From positions 1 through 64,000 of the forward strand of contig NZ_JADX01000021.1 in assembly GCF_000518605.1 (NCBI RefSeq): DNA of 64,000 bases. The letters run 5' to 3'. Of this stretch, positions 55,266 to 64,000 are shown piece after piece. The position numbers and the translations under genes are program-made. Numbering within the stretch: the stretch's first letter is position 1; every line of letters begins with the position of its first letter. Below the pieces are notes generated by a model that searched no databases, had not been told where the DNA came from, and saw only the letters and a list, made by a program, of their open reading frames with translations. Source of the stretch: Shewanella fidelis ATCC BAA-318 (lineage in GTDB: Bacteria > Pseudomonadota > Gammaproteobacteria > Enterobacterales > Shewanellaceae).

Positions 55266-56345
55266 CTAAAAATGCTCACAAACTTGATCAAATTTGGCAA
55301 TAACAGCTTCAACTTCAATCAATTGCATTAGGTGTTCGCCTTTGGCTCGAGTCCCCCAAGGGATCTTCCCCTGCTTTTGTTGGCGTATAACGTCATCATA
55401 AACGCTAACAACTGAACCTAAGCTTGTATACGGTCCTGTTCGCCCCGGATTAGAGTGCGCATATAAACCAATAACGGGTGTCCCCTGAGTCACCGCCATA
55501 TGGGCTGGGCCAGTATCTGGAGCAAGTACCACCGATGCTTGCTTTAAGATAGCCAGCAACTGCAATAATGAGGTTTTACCAACTTGGTTATCTAAGTTTG
55601 ACTTCGATGCAGCTTGGATTTTCTCTGCCAGTTCTTTTTCAAGAGGCGTAGGCCCACCACATAACACGACTCGATAACCTTTAGTCACTGCGTAATCAGC
55701 GATAGCAGCGTAACGCTCTGGCAGCCAATTACGCTCAGCTTTACTTGCCGCTGCACAAATCACCAATACTTGGCTTTCATCTGGAATTAGCGCTTTAGCG
55801 TATTCAGTATCTTCAGCAGGTACAGGAATATTCCAGCTTGGCGTCAAATCTGTTACCCCAATCGCCTTAGCAAACCCCATAAAGCCTTCTAAAACGTGCG
55901 GTGTCGCTTGCGGCTCAATAGCGTGATTAGTGACTAACCATTGCCCCTCTTTGGCTCTAAAGCGATCAAATCCAATACGAATTTTGGCCGAAATAGCTAA
56001 CGATGCGATTGTCGCTCTCAGCGCCACTTGCATATGTAGCAATACATCAAACTTACGCCCTTTGAGATCACGCTTAAGGTTAGCGTAACTACGCCAACCT
56101 TGAGACTTATCAAAAATAACAAACTCGACACCGTCAAGATGTTTAAGTAATTGATACTCAACCTTACCCAAGACCCAAGTAATTTTGAGTTGCGGATAAC
56201 GGCGCTGGATCGCCTGTACCATCGCCACTGCGTGGCATACATCACCAATGGCAGACAGCCTTAAAAGACATAGCGATTCCGCATCACTTAAGTCTAAGCA
56301 ATTAGAATTTGGGGCTTGATGACAGTCAGAGGTAGATAGGCTCAT
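55266..56345 (-). CDS. GT9 heptosyltransferase (LPS core)
   Basis: 359 residues. The GT9 pattern is clear: LLRLSAIGDVCHAVAMVQAI (about 26-45), then VICAAASKAERNWLPERYAAI and APDTGPAHMAVTQGTPVIGLYAHSNP. Transfers ADP-heptose to the Kdo-lipid A or inner core. Whether it is heptosyltransferase I or another cannot be decided. Divergent from kdkA with an 84-base gap. Confidence 0.88.
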   Translation of the reverse strand: MSLSTSDCHQAPNSNCLDLSDAESLCLLRLSAIGDVCHAVAMVQAIQRRYPQLKITWVLGKVEYQLLKHLDGVEFVIFDKSQGWRSYANLKRDLKGRKFDVLLHMQVALRATIASLAISAKIRIGFDRFRAKEGQWLVTNHAIEPQATPHVLEGFMGFAKAIGVTDLTPSWNIPVPAEDTEYAKALIPDESQVLVICAAASKAERNWLPERYAAIADYAVTKGYRVVLCGGPTPLEKELAEKIQAASKSNLDNQVGKTSLLQLLAILKQASVVLAPDTGPAHMAVTQGTPVIGLYAHSNPGRTGPYTSLGSVVSVYDDVIRQQKQGKIPWGTRAKGEHLMQLIEVEAVIAKFDQVCEHF

Positions 56346-56429
56346 AATGCTCGAAGGTTATTTGGCGCAATTTACCGATCTTAATGTAGAATGGCTACAG
56401 GTGCTATGGTTTAGCTTACAATTATCTCT

Positions 56430-57161
56430 ATGAAGTTTAAAAAAACAGTTCAAGGTGATATCGCATTTTGCGATCACACTCCAAACCAAATTGAACCAAA
56501 CTGGTTCAATGCTGAGTTTTGGCGCGAAAAGTCAGCCATAACAGGTTCTTCAAAAGGCCGTTACACCACATGGTTTATTGATGCCGGAGTTGTTGATACT
56601 GAGCAAAGCCAATGGGTATTGCGCCATTATTACCGTGGTGGGTTTATCGCAAAATTTAGTCGTGATCTGTATCTGTTTAGTAGCTTACACAAAACTCGCG
56701 CAGTGGCAGAGCTCAGCTTACTTGATCAGCTATACAAGCAAGGTTTTGCCGTGCCTAAACCGATCGCGGCGAATATTGAACGCTCAGGCTTATTTTATCG
56801 AGCAGATCTGATTATCGAGCGCGTGGCTGGTGCAGAGGACTTAGTGGCTCGATTGAGTAAAATTTCGATGACCGAATCGCAGTGGCAAGCACTCGGTGAA
56901 ACAATTGCTGAATTCCATAATTATGGTGTTTACCATGCCGATCTTAATGCCAAAAACATTTTAATCAGCAATGATAAATTCCATCTGATCGACTTTGATC
57001 GAGGTGAAATCCGCAAAGTAAATCCACAATGGCAGCAAGCGAATATGAGTCGTTTATTACGATCATTTAAAAAAGAATTAGCAATATTGCCTAGCCTTAA
57101 CTTCAGCGAAGCTAACTGGCAACAGCTACATCAAGCTTATATTGCCAAACTTCAAAACTAA
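56430..57161 (+). CDS. kdkA: 3-deoxy-D-manno-octulosonic acid kinase
   Basis: Phosphorylates the 4-hydroxyl of the single Kdo residue of the LPS inner core, with ATP. Kinase fold with HYYRGG near residue 67, catalytic loop HADLNAKNIL (about 173-182) and IDFDRG (about 190-195). 243 residues, standard for KdkA of Haemophilus and Shewanella. It fits a core carrying one phosphorylated Kdo. Confidence 0.92.
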   Translation: MKFKKTVQGDIAFCDHTPNQIEPNWFNAEFWREKSAITGSSKGRYTTWFIDAGVVDTEQSQWVLRHYYRGGFIAKFSRDLYLFSSLHKTRAVAELSLLDQLYKQGFAVPKPIAANIERSGLFYRADLIIERVAGAEDLVARLSKISMTESQWQALGETIAEFHNYGVYHADLNAKNILISNDKFHLIDFDRGEIRKVNPQWQQANMSRLLRSFKKELAILPSLNFSEANWQQLHQAYIAKLQN

Positions 57162-57164
57162 TAA

Positions 57165-57191
57165 AAAGGTCAGCCAACAGCTGACCTTTTA
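57165..57191. terminator. Terminator between kdkA and waaA
   Basis: Stem AAAAGGTCAGC (57165-57175) / GCTGACCTTTT (57181-57191), loop CAACA. Bidirectional. Confidence 0.92.
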
Positions 57192-57207
57192 CTCTTGGTT
57201 TATTCCG

Positions 57208-58473
57208 CTAATCAGTAATCATCGACTCAATAACCGCTAATTGTTTAGCAAGTGAACCTCGGTTTTTTGCTACCACACTTTTAGCGGCGACACTCGCTTG
57301 CTCATAAACCTCTGAGTTTACAAACAGCTCAATCAAATGAGCAGCTAATGCATCAGCGTCATCAACCACAGTTAAGCCACCAGCCGACTGTAATAACTCA
57401 GATATTTCGATGAAGTCACGATAATTTGGCCCCATCATGACGGGCAATCCCATAGCGGCAGGCTCTAACGGGTTATGACCACCATGTACAATAAGCGAGC
57501 CACCAACAAAGGCTTGATCAGCTGCACCATAAAAGGTCAGCAACTCTCCCATCGTATCGCCAAGTACTATCTGAGTCTCTGCTGACACCGCTTGTTGTTG
57601 GCTGCGTCTAGCAAGTACTAAGCCCGCGTCCTGTACAGCTTCTGCTGCATTATCAAACTGCTCAGGATGTCGCGGTACCAGCACCATCAAGGCTTTGGGG
57701 TACTGACTCAGCAACTGCTTATGCGCCGTAATCAAAGCTGCAAACTCCCCGGGATGAACGGAACCGGCAACCCATACAGGTCTATCTTGTGCATGCCATT
57801 GCTGTCGCAACAAGCTTGCTGCATCTAAACGTTGTTGATCAATAGTGATATCAAACTTCAAACTACCACATACACTGACTCGCTCTGGTGCGACCCCAAG
57901 GTCAACAAACCGCTGTTTTGCAGCCTCAGACTGCGCCGCAACACCATCAAGCAACTGTAACATTGGCAAACTAAGCTTATGATTTTTTTGATAAGAGTTA
58001 GCTGATTTTTGTGACAAACGTGCATTAGCTAATAACACTTGAGAGTTAGACTTTTTAAGATAATGGATTAAATTAGGCCACAATTCAGTTTCCATAATAA
58101 TGCTGTATTTAGGCGCAACTTGTTTGACAAAGCGACGCGCGCACCAAGCGAGATCAAACGGCAAGTAACAATGTTGCACTGTATCAGCAAACGCTTTTTT
58201 TACCTCAGCTGAACCTGTTGGACTCGTTGTTGTTATGGTAATACTCAGTTGTGGGTGTAATTGCTGTAATTGCTTTATCAAAGGCACAGCAGCTAAGGTT
58301 TCCCCCATAGAAACCGAGTGCACTAAGATATCGGTTTGGGTTAACTTTTTCAGCCCAAAACGCTCACCCCAACGCCCGCGATAATCAGCACTCTTGAATG
58401 CACGAACAGCCAAATAAACCAGTAATAAGGGACTAATAAGGTATAAAACTATCGAATAGAGGTTACGATTCAT
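57208..58473 (-). CDS. waaA: 3-deoxy-D-manno-octulosonic acid transferase
   Basis: Attaches Kdo to lipid A precursor at the inner membrane. 421 residues with an N-terminal membrane anchor (about 8-24), HSVSMGETLAAVPLI (about 52-66), METELWPNLIHYL and the C-terminal GGSLIVHGGHNPLEPAA. With kdkA nearby a monofunctional Kdo transferase is expected, but that is inferred from context. Confidence 0.94.
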   Translation of the reverse strand: MNRNLYSIVLYLISPLLLVYLAVRAFKSADYRGRWGERFGLKKLTQTDILVHSVSMGETLAAVPLIKQLQQLHPQLSITITTTSPTGSAEVKKAFADTVQHCYLPFDLAWCARRFVKQVAPKYSIIMETELWPNLIHYLKKSNSQVLLANARLSQKSANSYQKNHKLSLPMLQLLDGVAAQSEAAKQRFVDLGVAPERVSVCGSLKFDITIDQQRLDAASLLRQQWHAQDRPVWVAGSVHPGEFAALITAHKQLLSQYPKALMVLVPRHPEQFDNAAEAVQDAGLVLARRSQQQAVSAETQIVLGDTMGELLTFYGAADQAFVGGSLIVHGGHNPLEPAAMGLPVMMGPNYRDFIEISELLQSAGGLTVVDDADALAAHLIELFVNSEVYEQASVAAKSVVAKNRGSLAKQLAVIESMITD

Positions 58474-58617
58474 GAAATTCGGTACTTTAGAGAGTTTTAC
58501 TTGAAGAATTACGTCAATGCTAACATGATAGTCGCATCTTAACGTAATATCACTTAGGTTAAGTCAACGCTAATATCTTTAAATCACTCTAATGGATCTC
58601 AATCATTTAGGACGAAT

Positions 58618-59271
58618 ATGAAAACTCGTGACAAAATCGTACAAGCCAGTTTAGAGCTCTTCAATGAACATGGCGAAAGAGCTATCACCACGAATCATAT
58701 CGCTGCACACCTAAATATTAGTCCTGGGAACCTTTATTACCACTTCCGTAATAAAGAAGACATTATTCGCTCTATCTTCGGCCAGTATGAGCAACACTTA
58801 GAGTCAGGCTTTCAACCCTATGCAGATAAAGAGGTCGATATTGATCTGCTTATCGGCTACTTCGATGCCATGTTCTACACTCTTTGGCAGTTTCGCTTTA
58901 TGTATGCCAATCTTGCCGATATCCTCAGCCGCGATGAGACCTTAAAAAAACGCTATTTAACCGCACAACAAGATGTGTTGGCACGCTGCACTAGTGTACT
59001 TGAAAAGCTAAATCAAGATGGTTTTGTGGCAATAGAACCTGATGACATAAAGCCATTGGCTGATACGATAAAAATGCTGGTGAGCTTCTGGATCAGTTAT
59101 AAGCTCACCCAAACTCAATCAAATATTGGCTCAATCACCAAAGAGTCGCTTTATGAAGGGCTATTACGAGTCATTATGCTGTTTAAGTCCTATGCGACAC
59201 CGGATTCTCAAGCCACATTTTTAAGGCTAGAAAGCTACTATATTGCCCTTGCCAAAGGAAAAGCTGAGTAA
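58618..59271 (+). CDS. TetR-family transcriptional regulator
   Basis: 217 residues. HTH about 24-46 (ITTNHIAAHLNISPGNLYYHF). The C-terminal ligand domain is helical with FRFMYANLADILSRD, as in a TetR subgroup sometimes linked to fatty-acid or phospholipid genes. Target unknown. AGGA before ATG. Its 3' end overlaps the 3' end of the minus-strand GT2 gene by 34 bases. Confidence 0.85.
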   Translation: MKTRDKIVQASLELFNEHGERAITTNHIAAHLNISPGNLYYHFRNKEDIIRSIFGQYEQHLESGFQPYADKEVDIDLLIGYFDAMFYTLWQFRFMYANLADILSRDETLKKRYLTAQQDVLARCTSVLEKLNQDGFVAIEPDDIKPLADTIKMLVSFWISYKLTQTQSNIGSITKESLYEGLLRVIMLFKSYATPDSQATFLRLESYYIALAKGKAE

Positions 59272-60074
59272 CCATCCTCAGCACTCAATGGCGCAATAGC
59301 ATTTATACCTCTTTCACAGAATGGTTCTTTTTTTTGCACCGTTTGCTCATATATAGCAACACACTCTTCAAGGAAGTTTTTAGCGTTTATTTTGTGATGA
59401 ATATGATAACAAGCGGCTGTGAAACGCAACTTTTTACATATGAGTCCACTAAAAAACATTCTTTGTAAGAACTCAATATCTTCAGGCCCCCAGCCTTCAA
59501 AGTCATTGTTATAACCATTGACTTTGATGGCATCATCACGCCAAAAAGCACAATGCCCTCCCACGCCTCGATTTAGAGTCTGTTTATATGACCGTCTATA
59601 TTTAGCTGGGAGAAATGGTAATCTAAATGCTTGATCTCTATGTTTAACACCGCGCGTAAAGCAATGAGGAAGTTCATCATTAGAAAGTAACCGTTTACTG
59701 GTACTCTCGGTCAAATATGCCCGACGCCCTTGGACAAAAAAACCTTTTTCAGCAGCAAGCATATGATCATGTATAAAATGACGCTCTAAAACCGTATCTC
59801 CATCAATAAAAACAATATAGTCTCCAGAGCTCATATTTATCGCTCGGTTACGGCTTAACGCTAATCGATAACCTTTGTCTTCTTGCCAACTGTGTAATAA
59901 TGGGCAACAAAATTCTGGTTGATACTTTTCAATAAGCTTTCGAGTTAAACAGTTAGAACCATCATCCGCGATGATTACCTCAAAGGGAATTACAGACTGT
60001 AATGCCACACTATCTAAAACCTTCCTTAATGCCTCAGGCCAATTGTAGGTAGTGATAATTAAAGACAGCCTCAT
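59238..60074 (-). CDS. Glycosyltransferase family 2 protein
   Basis: 278 residues, GT-A fold. N-terminal SLIITTYNWPEALRKVLDS (about 4-22), metal motif DGD in VFIDGDTV (about 112-119), and a C-terminal galactosyltransferase-like GWGPEDIEF. Resembles LPS or polysaccharide glycosyltransferases with a glyco-transf-7C extension. Its stop lies inside the TetR gene on the other strand. Confidence 0.85.
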   Translation of the reverse strand: MRLSLIITTYNWPEALRKVLDSVALQSVIPFEVIIADDGSNCLTRKLIEKYQPEFCCPLLHSWQEDKGYRLALSRNRAINMSSGDYIVFIDGDTVLERHFIHDHMLAAEKGFFVQGRRAYLTESTSKRLLSNDELPHCFTRGVKHRDQAFRLPFLPAKYRRSYKQTLNRGVGGHCAFWRDDAIKVNGYNNDFEGWGPEDIEFLQRMFFSGLICKKLRFTAACYHIHHKINAKNFLEECVAIYEQTVQKKEPFCERGINAIAPLSAEDGYSAFPLARAI

Positions 60075-60383
60075 AAAAACATAATCCTAATGCCAAAATG
60101 CACAATACATTGGCATATTGTAGCACCTACAACCTGTACTAAAGCTAAATAGCATGGCTAATATTTTATGAGTATCCCCCCAATAAATTGCTTACATAAG
60201 AAAACGGCATAAAAAATCGACACTAAAGAAATGCCTTAGATAAACTAATCAAAATATCGCTCATTCCTTAGTCTAAATAATCTCATTTTTACTGTTGAAA
60301 AAAAGGCTGTAGAGCCGCGCCAATTAAGGTTAAAATGCCGCCACTCCACAAAATCAAAATAATGCTAATTAAGGAGAATAAAG
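60075..60383. other. Intergenic region upstream of kbl
   Basis: About 310 AT-rich bases. It carries the kbl promoter and that of the GT2 gene. A TAAAAT (60331-60336) could be a -10, but no -35 is correctly spaced. AAGGAG (60371-60376) is the kbl ribosome site. No RNA gene or repeat seen. Confidence 0.4.
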
Positions 60384-61580
60384 GTGCCAAAGACCTCATT
60401 CTACGACCAAATAAATCAACAGCTTGCCGACGTTAAAGCCGAAGGCCTATATAAAAGCGAACGCGTCATTGTTTCTCCTCAACAAACTGCAATTGAAGTT
60501 AATGGCGACCAAGTAATTAACTTTTGCGCCAATAACTATTTAGGCTTAGCTAATCATCCTGAACTAATAAAAGCAGCCCAAGACGGCCTTGATGCTCATG
60601 GTTTTGGTATGGCATCGGTACGCTTTATCTGTGGTACCCAAGATATTCATAAACAACTAGAAGCTAGCCTTAGCGAATTTTTAGGCATGGAAGACACCAT
60701 TCTTTATTCTTCTTGCTTCGATGCTAACGCGGGCCTATTTGAAACGCTTTTGAGCGCTGAAGATGCAATTATTTCTGACGCATTGAACCATGCATCTATC
60801 ATTGATGGTGTGCGCCTATGTAAAGCCAAACGCTTCCGCTATGCCAATAACGACATGGCCGATCTTGAAGCTCAGCTAAAAGCAGCTAAAGAGGCCGGTG
60901 CGCGCAATATTATGATTGCGACTGACGGTGTATTCTCAATGGATGGCGTTATCGCTAACCTTAATGGCGTTTGTGATCTAGCCGATAAATACGGCGCACT
61001 TGTTATGGTTGATGATTCACACGCTGTAGGCTTCGTTGGCCAAAATGGTCGTGGTACTCACGAATACTGTGAAGTGATGGATCGCGTAGACATTATTACC
61101 GGTACTCTTGGTAAAGCCCTTGGCGGCGCATCTGGTGGCTTCACTTCTGGTAAAAAAGAGGTCATCGATTGGTTACGTCAGCGCTCACGCCCTTACCTAT
61201 TTTCTAACTCATTAGCGCCTTCAATTGTCACAGCGTCTATTCACGTACTTGAAATGCTAAAGTCAGGTCAAGCACTACGCGAAGCCGTGTGGGAAAATAG
61301 TCGCTATTTCCGCGAGCAGATGTCAGCTGCAGGCTTCACTTTAGGTGGTGCTGACCATGCGATTATTCCAGTCATGATTGGCGATGCCAAACTTGCGAGT
61401 GACTTTGCTAACCGTCTATTAACTGAAAACATTTATGTTATTGGTTTCTCTTTCCCTGTGGTACCAAAAGGTCAAGCGCGTATTCGCACGCAAATGTCTG
61501 CCGCCCACAGTAAAGAGCAAATTGATAAAGCGATTGCAGCCTTTACTCGCATCGCTAAAGAAATGGGCATTATCAGCTAA
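60384..61580 (+). CDS. kbl: 2-amino-3-ketobutyrate CoA ligase
   Basis: PLP enzyme that cleaves 2-amino-3-ketobutyrate with CoA to glycine and acetyl-CoA. Pyridoxal lysine K244 in [22 protein letters not shown] and NYLGLANHP are intact. 398 residues. It starts with GTG at 60384, eight bases after AAGGAG. Forms the threonine-degradation operon with tdh. Confidence 0.96.
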   Translation: MPKTSFYDQINQQLADVKAEGLYKSERVIVSPQQTAIEVNGDQVINFCANNYLGLANHPELIKAAQDGLDAHGFGMASVRFICGTQDIHKQLEASLSEFLGMEDTILYSSCFDANAGLFETLLSAEDAIISDALNHASIIDGVRLCKAKRFRYANNDMADLEAQLKAAKEAGARNIMIATDGVFSMDGVIANLNGVCDLADKYGALVMVDDSHAVGFVGQNGRGTHEYCEVMDRVDIITGTLGKALGGASGGFTSGKKEVIDWLRQRSRPYLFSNSLAPSIVTASIHVLEMLKSGQALREAVWENSRYFREQMSAAGFTLGGADHAIIPVMIGDAKLASDFANRLLTENIYVIGFSFPVVPKGQARIRTQMSAAHSKEQIDKAIAAFTRIAKEMGIIS

Positions 61581-61664
61581 AATTACTCTCACAAGGGCAA
61601 ATAAAATTGCCCTTGTAGAAAGTTAGTCAACAAGTCACCAACTTGACTTGTAAAAGGTTAAAAG

Positions 61665-62690
61665 ATGAAAGCACTGAGCAAATTAAAGCCTGAAGAAGGC
61701 ATTTGGATGGTTGATGCGCCTAAGCCAGAAATGGGCCATAACGATCTATTAATTAAAATTCGTAAAACGGCAATTTGTGGTACTGATGTACATATCTACA
61801 ACTGGGACGAATGGTCACAAAACACGATTCCTGTGCCTATGGTTGTTGGCCACGAATACGTTGGTGAAGTCGTTGATATGGGCCAAGAAGTACGTGGCTT
61901 TAGTGTCGGCGATCGCGTTTCAGGCGAAGGCCATATCACTTGTGGTCATTGCCGTAACTGTCGCGGCGGACGTACTCACTTATGTCGCAACACCTCTGGA
62001 GTCGGGGTTAACCGTGACGGCGCATTTGCAGAATACTTAGTTATTCCAGCATTCAATGCATTCAAAATCCCAGATGATATTTCAGATGATTTAGCCTCAA
62101 TTTTCGACCCATTTGGTAATGCTGTACACACTGCATTATCTTTCGACTTAGTCGGCGAAGACGTGTTAATTACAGGTGCTGGCCCTATTGGTATTATGGC
62201 TGCTGCAGTATGTCGTCACGTCGGTGCTCGCCACGTAGTGATCACCGATGTCAACGAATACCGCTTAGAGCTAGCCCAAAAGATGGGCGCGACCCGTGCT
62301 GTAAACGTTGCCAAAGAAAACCTAAAAGATGTCATGCAAGAGCTTGGCATGACTGAAGGTTTCGATGTCGGTTTAGAGATGTCAGGGGTGCCAAGTGCAT
62401 TCCACTCGATGCTAGATACCATGAACCATGGCGGTAAAATTGCCATGTTAGGCATTCCGGGTGGCGATATGGCTATCGACTGGAGTAAAGTGATCTTCAA
62501 GGGGCTCATCATTAAAGGCATTTATGGCCGCGAGATGTTTGAAACCTGGTACAAGATGGCCAGCCTGATCCAGTCTGGATTAGATATCTCGCCAATCATC
62601 ACCCACCACTACAGCATTGATGAGTTCCAGCAAGGCTTTGATGCCATGCGTTCTGGTCAATCAGGCAAGGTGATTTTAAACTGGGATTAA
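61665..62690 (+). CDS. tdh: L-threonine 3-dehydrogenase
   Basis: Zinc-dependent medium-chain dehydrogenase that oxidises threonine to 2-amino-3-ketobutyrate with NAD. Catalytic zinc ligands C38, H63 and E64; structural zinc C93, C96, C99 and C107; NAD motif GAGPIG at about 171-176. 341 residues. Its product is the substrate of Kbl. Confidence 0.97.
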   Translation: MKALSKLKPEEGIWMVDAPKPEMGHNDLLIKIRKTAICGTDVHIYNWDEWSQNTIPVPMVVGHEYVGEVVDMGQEVRGFSVGDRVSGEGHITCGHCRNCRGGRTHLCRNTSGVGVNRDGAFAEYLVIPAFNAFKIPDDISDDLASIFDPFGNAVHTALSFDLVGEDVLITGAGPIGIMAAAVCRHVGARHVVITDVNEYRLELAQKMGATRAVNVAKENLKDVMQELGMTEGFDVGLEMSGVPSAFHSMLDTMNHGGKIAMLGIPGGDMAIDWSKVIFKGLIIKGIYGREMFETWYKMASLIQSGLDISPIITHHYSIDEFQQGFDAMRSGQSGKVILNWD

Positions 62691-62770
62691 TACCAGTTTT
62701 CTATAGCAGCAGTAGTGCATATCATACTTGCATTACTGCTCAACTCACACTCAACCACTCAAGGTCTTTT

Positions 62771-63079
62771 ATGTCAGCTTTTCAACATCTCAGTGTTAAT
62801 CAACTCATTCAGATGCAAGCAGAGTCTACAGAGTTGCAAATTGTTGATATTCGCGATGCCGCAAGCTATGAAGCAGGCCATATCGACGGTGCCCTTAATT
62901 TAAATAACGAAAACCTTGCCCATTTTATTGGCGATGCAGACATGGACTTGCCTTTAATCGTTGTTTGCTACCACGGCATAAGCAGCCAAAGTGCAGCAAC
63001 TTATCTCAATGAACAAGGCTTTGATGACGTATTCAGTCTTGATGGTGGCTACAGCGCTTGGCATCAAGCACACCTATAA
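62771..63079 (+). CDS. glpE: Thiosulfate sulfurtransferase GlpE (rhodanese)
   Basis: Single-domain rhodanese moving sulfane sulfur from thiosulfate to an acceptor. Active C66 in CYHGISS. DIRDAASYEAGHIDGA is the usual CH2A region. 102 residues. Located 17 bases before glpG, the same pair as in the E. coli glpEGR operon; the repressor gene glpR is not in the window. Confidence 0.9.
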   Translation: MSAFQHLSVNQLIQMQAESTELQIVDIRDAASYEAGHIDGALNLNNENLAHFIGDADMDLPLIVVCYHGISSQSAATYLNEQGFDDVFSLDGGYSAWHQAHL

Positions 63080-63096
63080 AACATACGAGGTAACGC

Positions 63097-63936
63097 ATGA
63101 TTGAGATTGGCAGACTTCCCAATAGCCGAGCTGCACAAGCCCTCATCGACTACCTGAAAGGATTAAATATCAGTTGTGAACTTATGCCAACTGAACAAGG
63201 CGTCGCCTTAATGATCCGTGAGCAACAGCACTTTGAACGTGCTCACCGCGAGTACCTGCATTTTATTAATAACCCTTACGATGAAAAGTACCTCGCAGCC
63301 TCATGGGAAAACGGTGATACCCATACTAAGCTTGATTACGGCAACCCAAGCCTACAACTTGTCAGCCAGTTCATTACAGGTGCCGGCCCATTAACTTTAG
63401 CTGTGTTCTTTACGTGCGTGGTGATCTACGCAGCGATGAATTTAGGCTTTGCCCAGCCCATTTTCGAACAGCTGTCATTTTTCGGCGCTACCGCCCCCAA
63501 TAGTGCCGCTGAGTTCTGGCGCCTATTTACCCCTAGCTTGCTGCATTTTTCTGCCATGCATATTATTTTTAATTTGCTTTGGTGGTGGTATTTGGGTGGC
63601 AAAATCGAAAATAAAATCGGTTTGGCACCACTATTCATCCTGTTATTAGTTGGCGGCACCTTACCGAATATTCTGCAGTATTTTATTGCTGGCCCTCAAT
63701 TTGGCGGCTTGTCTGGCGTAGTGTATGCCGTCGTTGGTTACACTTGGATAATGGGGCACAAGCGGCCTGAGTCAGGTATCGGGCTGCCCCCTGCTTATAT
63801 CGGTTTTATGTTGCTATGGCTAGTATTGGGCTTTACCGATATGTTTGGCTTATCAATTGCCAATGGTGCTCACGTTGGAGGCTTAATCGTTGGTGTCATA
63901 CAAGGTTTTATCGACAGTAAAACCCGTAAGATATAA
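63097..63936 (+). CDS. glpG: Rhomboid intramembrane protease GlpG
   Basis: Six-segment serine protease in the inner membrane. Catalytic S206 in GGLSG and H259 in NGAHVGG; H150, H155 and N159 of the oxyanion-hole helix are present. N-terminal cytoplasmic domain of about 90 residues. 279 residues, similar to E. coli GlpG. Confidence 0.94.
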   Translation: MIEIGRLPNSRAAQALIDYLKGLNISCELMPTEQGVALMIREQQHFERAHREYLHFINNPYDEKYLAASWENGDTHTKLDYGNPSLQLVSQFITGAGPLTLAVFFTCVVIYAAMNLGFAQPIFEQLSFFGATAPNSAAEFWRLFTPSLLHFSAMHIIFNLLWWWYLGGKIENKIGLAPLFILLLVGGTLPNILQYFIAGPQFGGLSGVVYAVVGYTWIMGHKRPESGIGLPPAYIGFMLLWLVLGFTDMFGLSIANGAHVGGLIVGVIQGFIDSKTRKI

Positions 63937-63954
63937 AGCTTATTTATTAAAAAT

Positions 63955-63977
63955 TAAGCCCGCAAAACGCGGGCTTA
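63955..63977 (+). terminator. Terminator after glpG
   Basis: Stem TAAGCCCGC (63955-63963) / GCGGGCTTA (63969-63977), loop AAAAC, with a modest T-rich exit. Confidence 0.8.
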
Positions 63978-64000
63978 CTTATATAGTGCTATTGTCACGA

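Noticed and set aside
1..64000. CRISPR arrays, tRNA genes, insertion sequences, prophage
   Set aside because: No regularly spaced repeats, tRNA-like folds, transposase or integrase frames seen on either strand.

Overview
The window reads as a chromosomal stretch of a Shewanella-type gammaproteobacterium. The support is protein similarity recalled from memory and gene order: a complete gspC-N type II secretion operon beside hslR-hslO-pckA, a FabR/desaturase pair, kbl-tdh and kdkA-waaA lipopolysaccharide genes, and an E. coli-like rrn promoter and leader. I see no prophage, insertion sequence, tRNA or CRISPR array. Almost all of it is dense, intact housekeeping DNA.

Layout. 1-450: leader and P1/P2 promoters of an rRNA operon transcribed leftward; its 16S gene lies just outside the window. 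700-7500: RRM protein, murI, trmA, fabR with its operator in front of a fatty-acid desaturase, then selD-mnmH. 7.6-11.9 kb: an MFS protein with a degenerate acyltransferase tail, a GNAT protein, cysQ, nudE and yrfG. 12-23.5 kb: the type II secretion operon gspCDEFGHIJKLMN on the minus strand. 23.8-26.9 kb: hslR, hslO, pckA. 27-35 kb: a membrane protein/Xre pair, an M14 peptidase, a methyltransferase, a DGSG-repeat lipoprotein, a signal peptidase I, a GIY-YIG protein and a lipoprotein-type S9 peptidase. 35.2-36.3 kb: FMN riboswitch and ribB. 36.6-48 kb: a large GGDEF-EAL protein, ferritin, moeA-moeB, a DUF333 lipoprotein, DCC and DUF3429 proteins, folX-folE-folM, gltS and an unlisted 53-residue DUF2986-like gene. 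48-60 kb: a lipopolysaccharide/surface-glycan locus. 60.4-63.9 kb: kbl-tdh and glpE-glpG.

How they work together. The gsp genes encode nearly the whole type II secretion machine except the prepilin peptidase. selD and mnmH form a tRNA selenouridine branch. folX, folE and folM make tetrahydromonapterin-type pterins. The glycan locus combines inner-core enzymes (waaA, kdkA, a GT9 heptosyltransferase) with a less familiar set: a HAD phosphatase, a nucleotidyltransferase-like/kinase fusion, a canonical nucleotidyltransferase, a WavE protein, and two paralogous GT-B-like proteins flanking a GT4. That set is the most likely place for undescribed chemistry here, and I infer a phosphorylated or nucleotide-activated substituent on the LPS core or capsule.

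Several starts were moved from the longest ORF to a better supported codon (gspL GTG, gspD, fabR, selD, hslR, pckA, folE and others). These choices rest on ribosome binding sites and remembered family N-termini; no alignment could be run.
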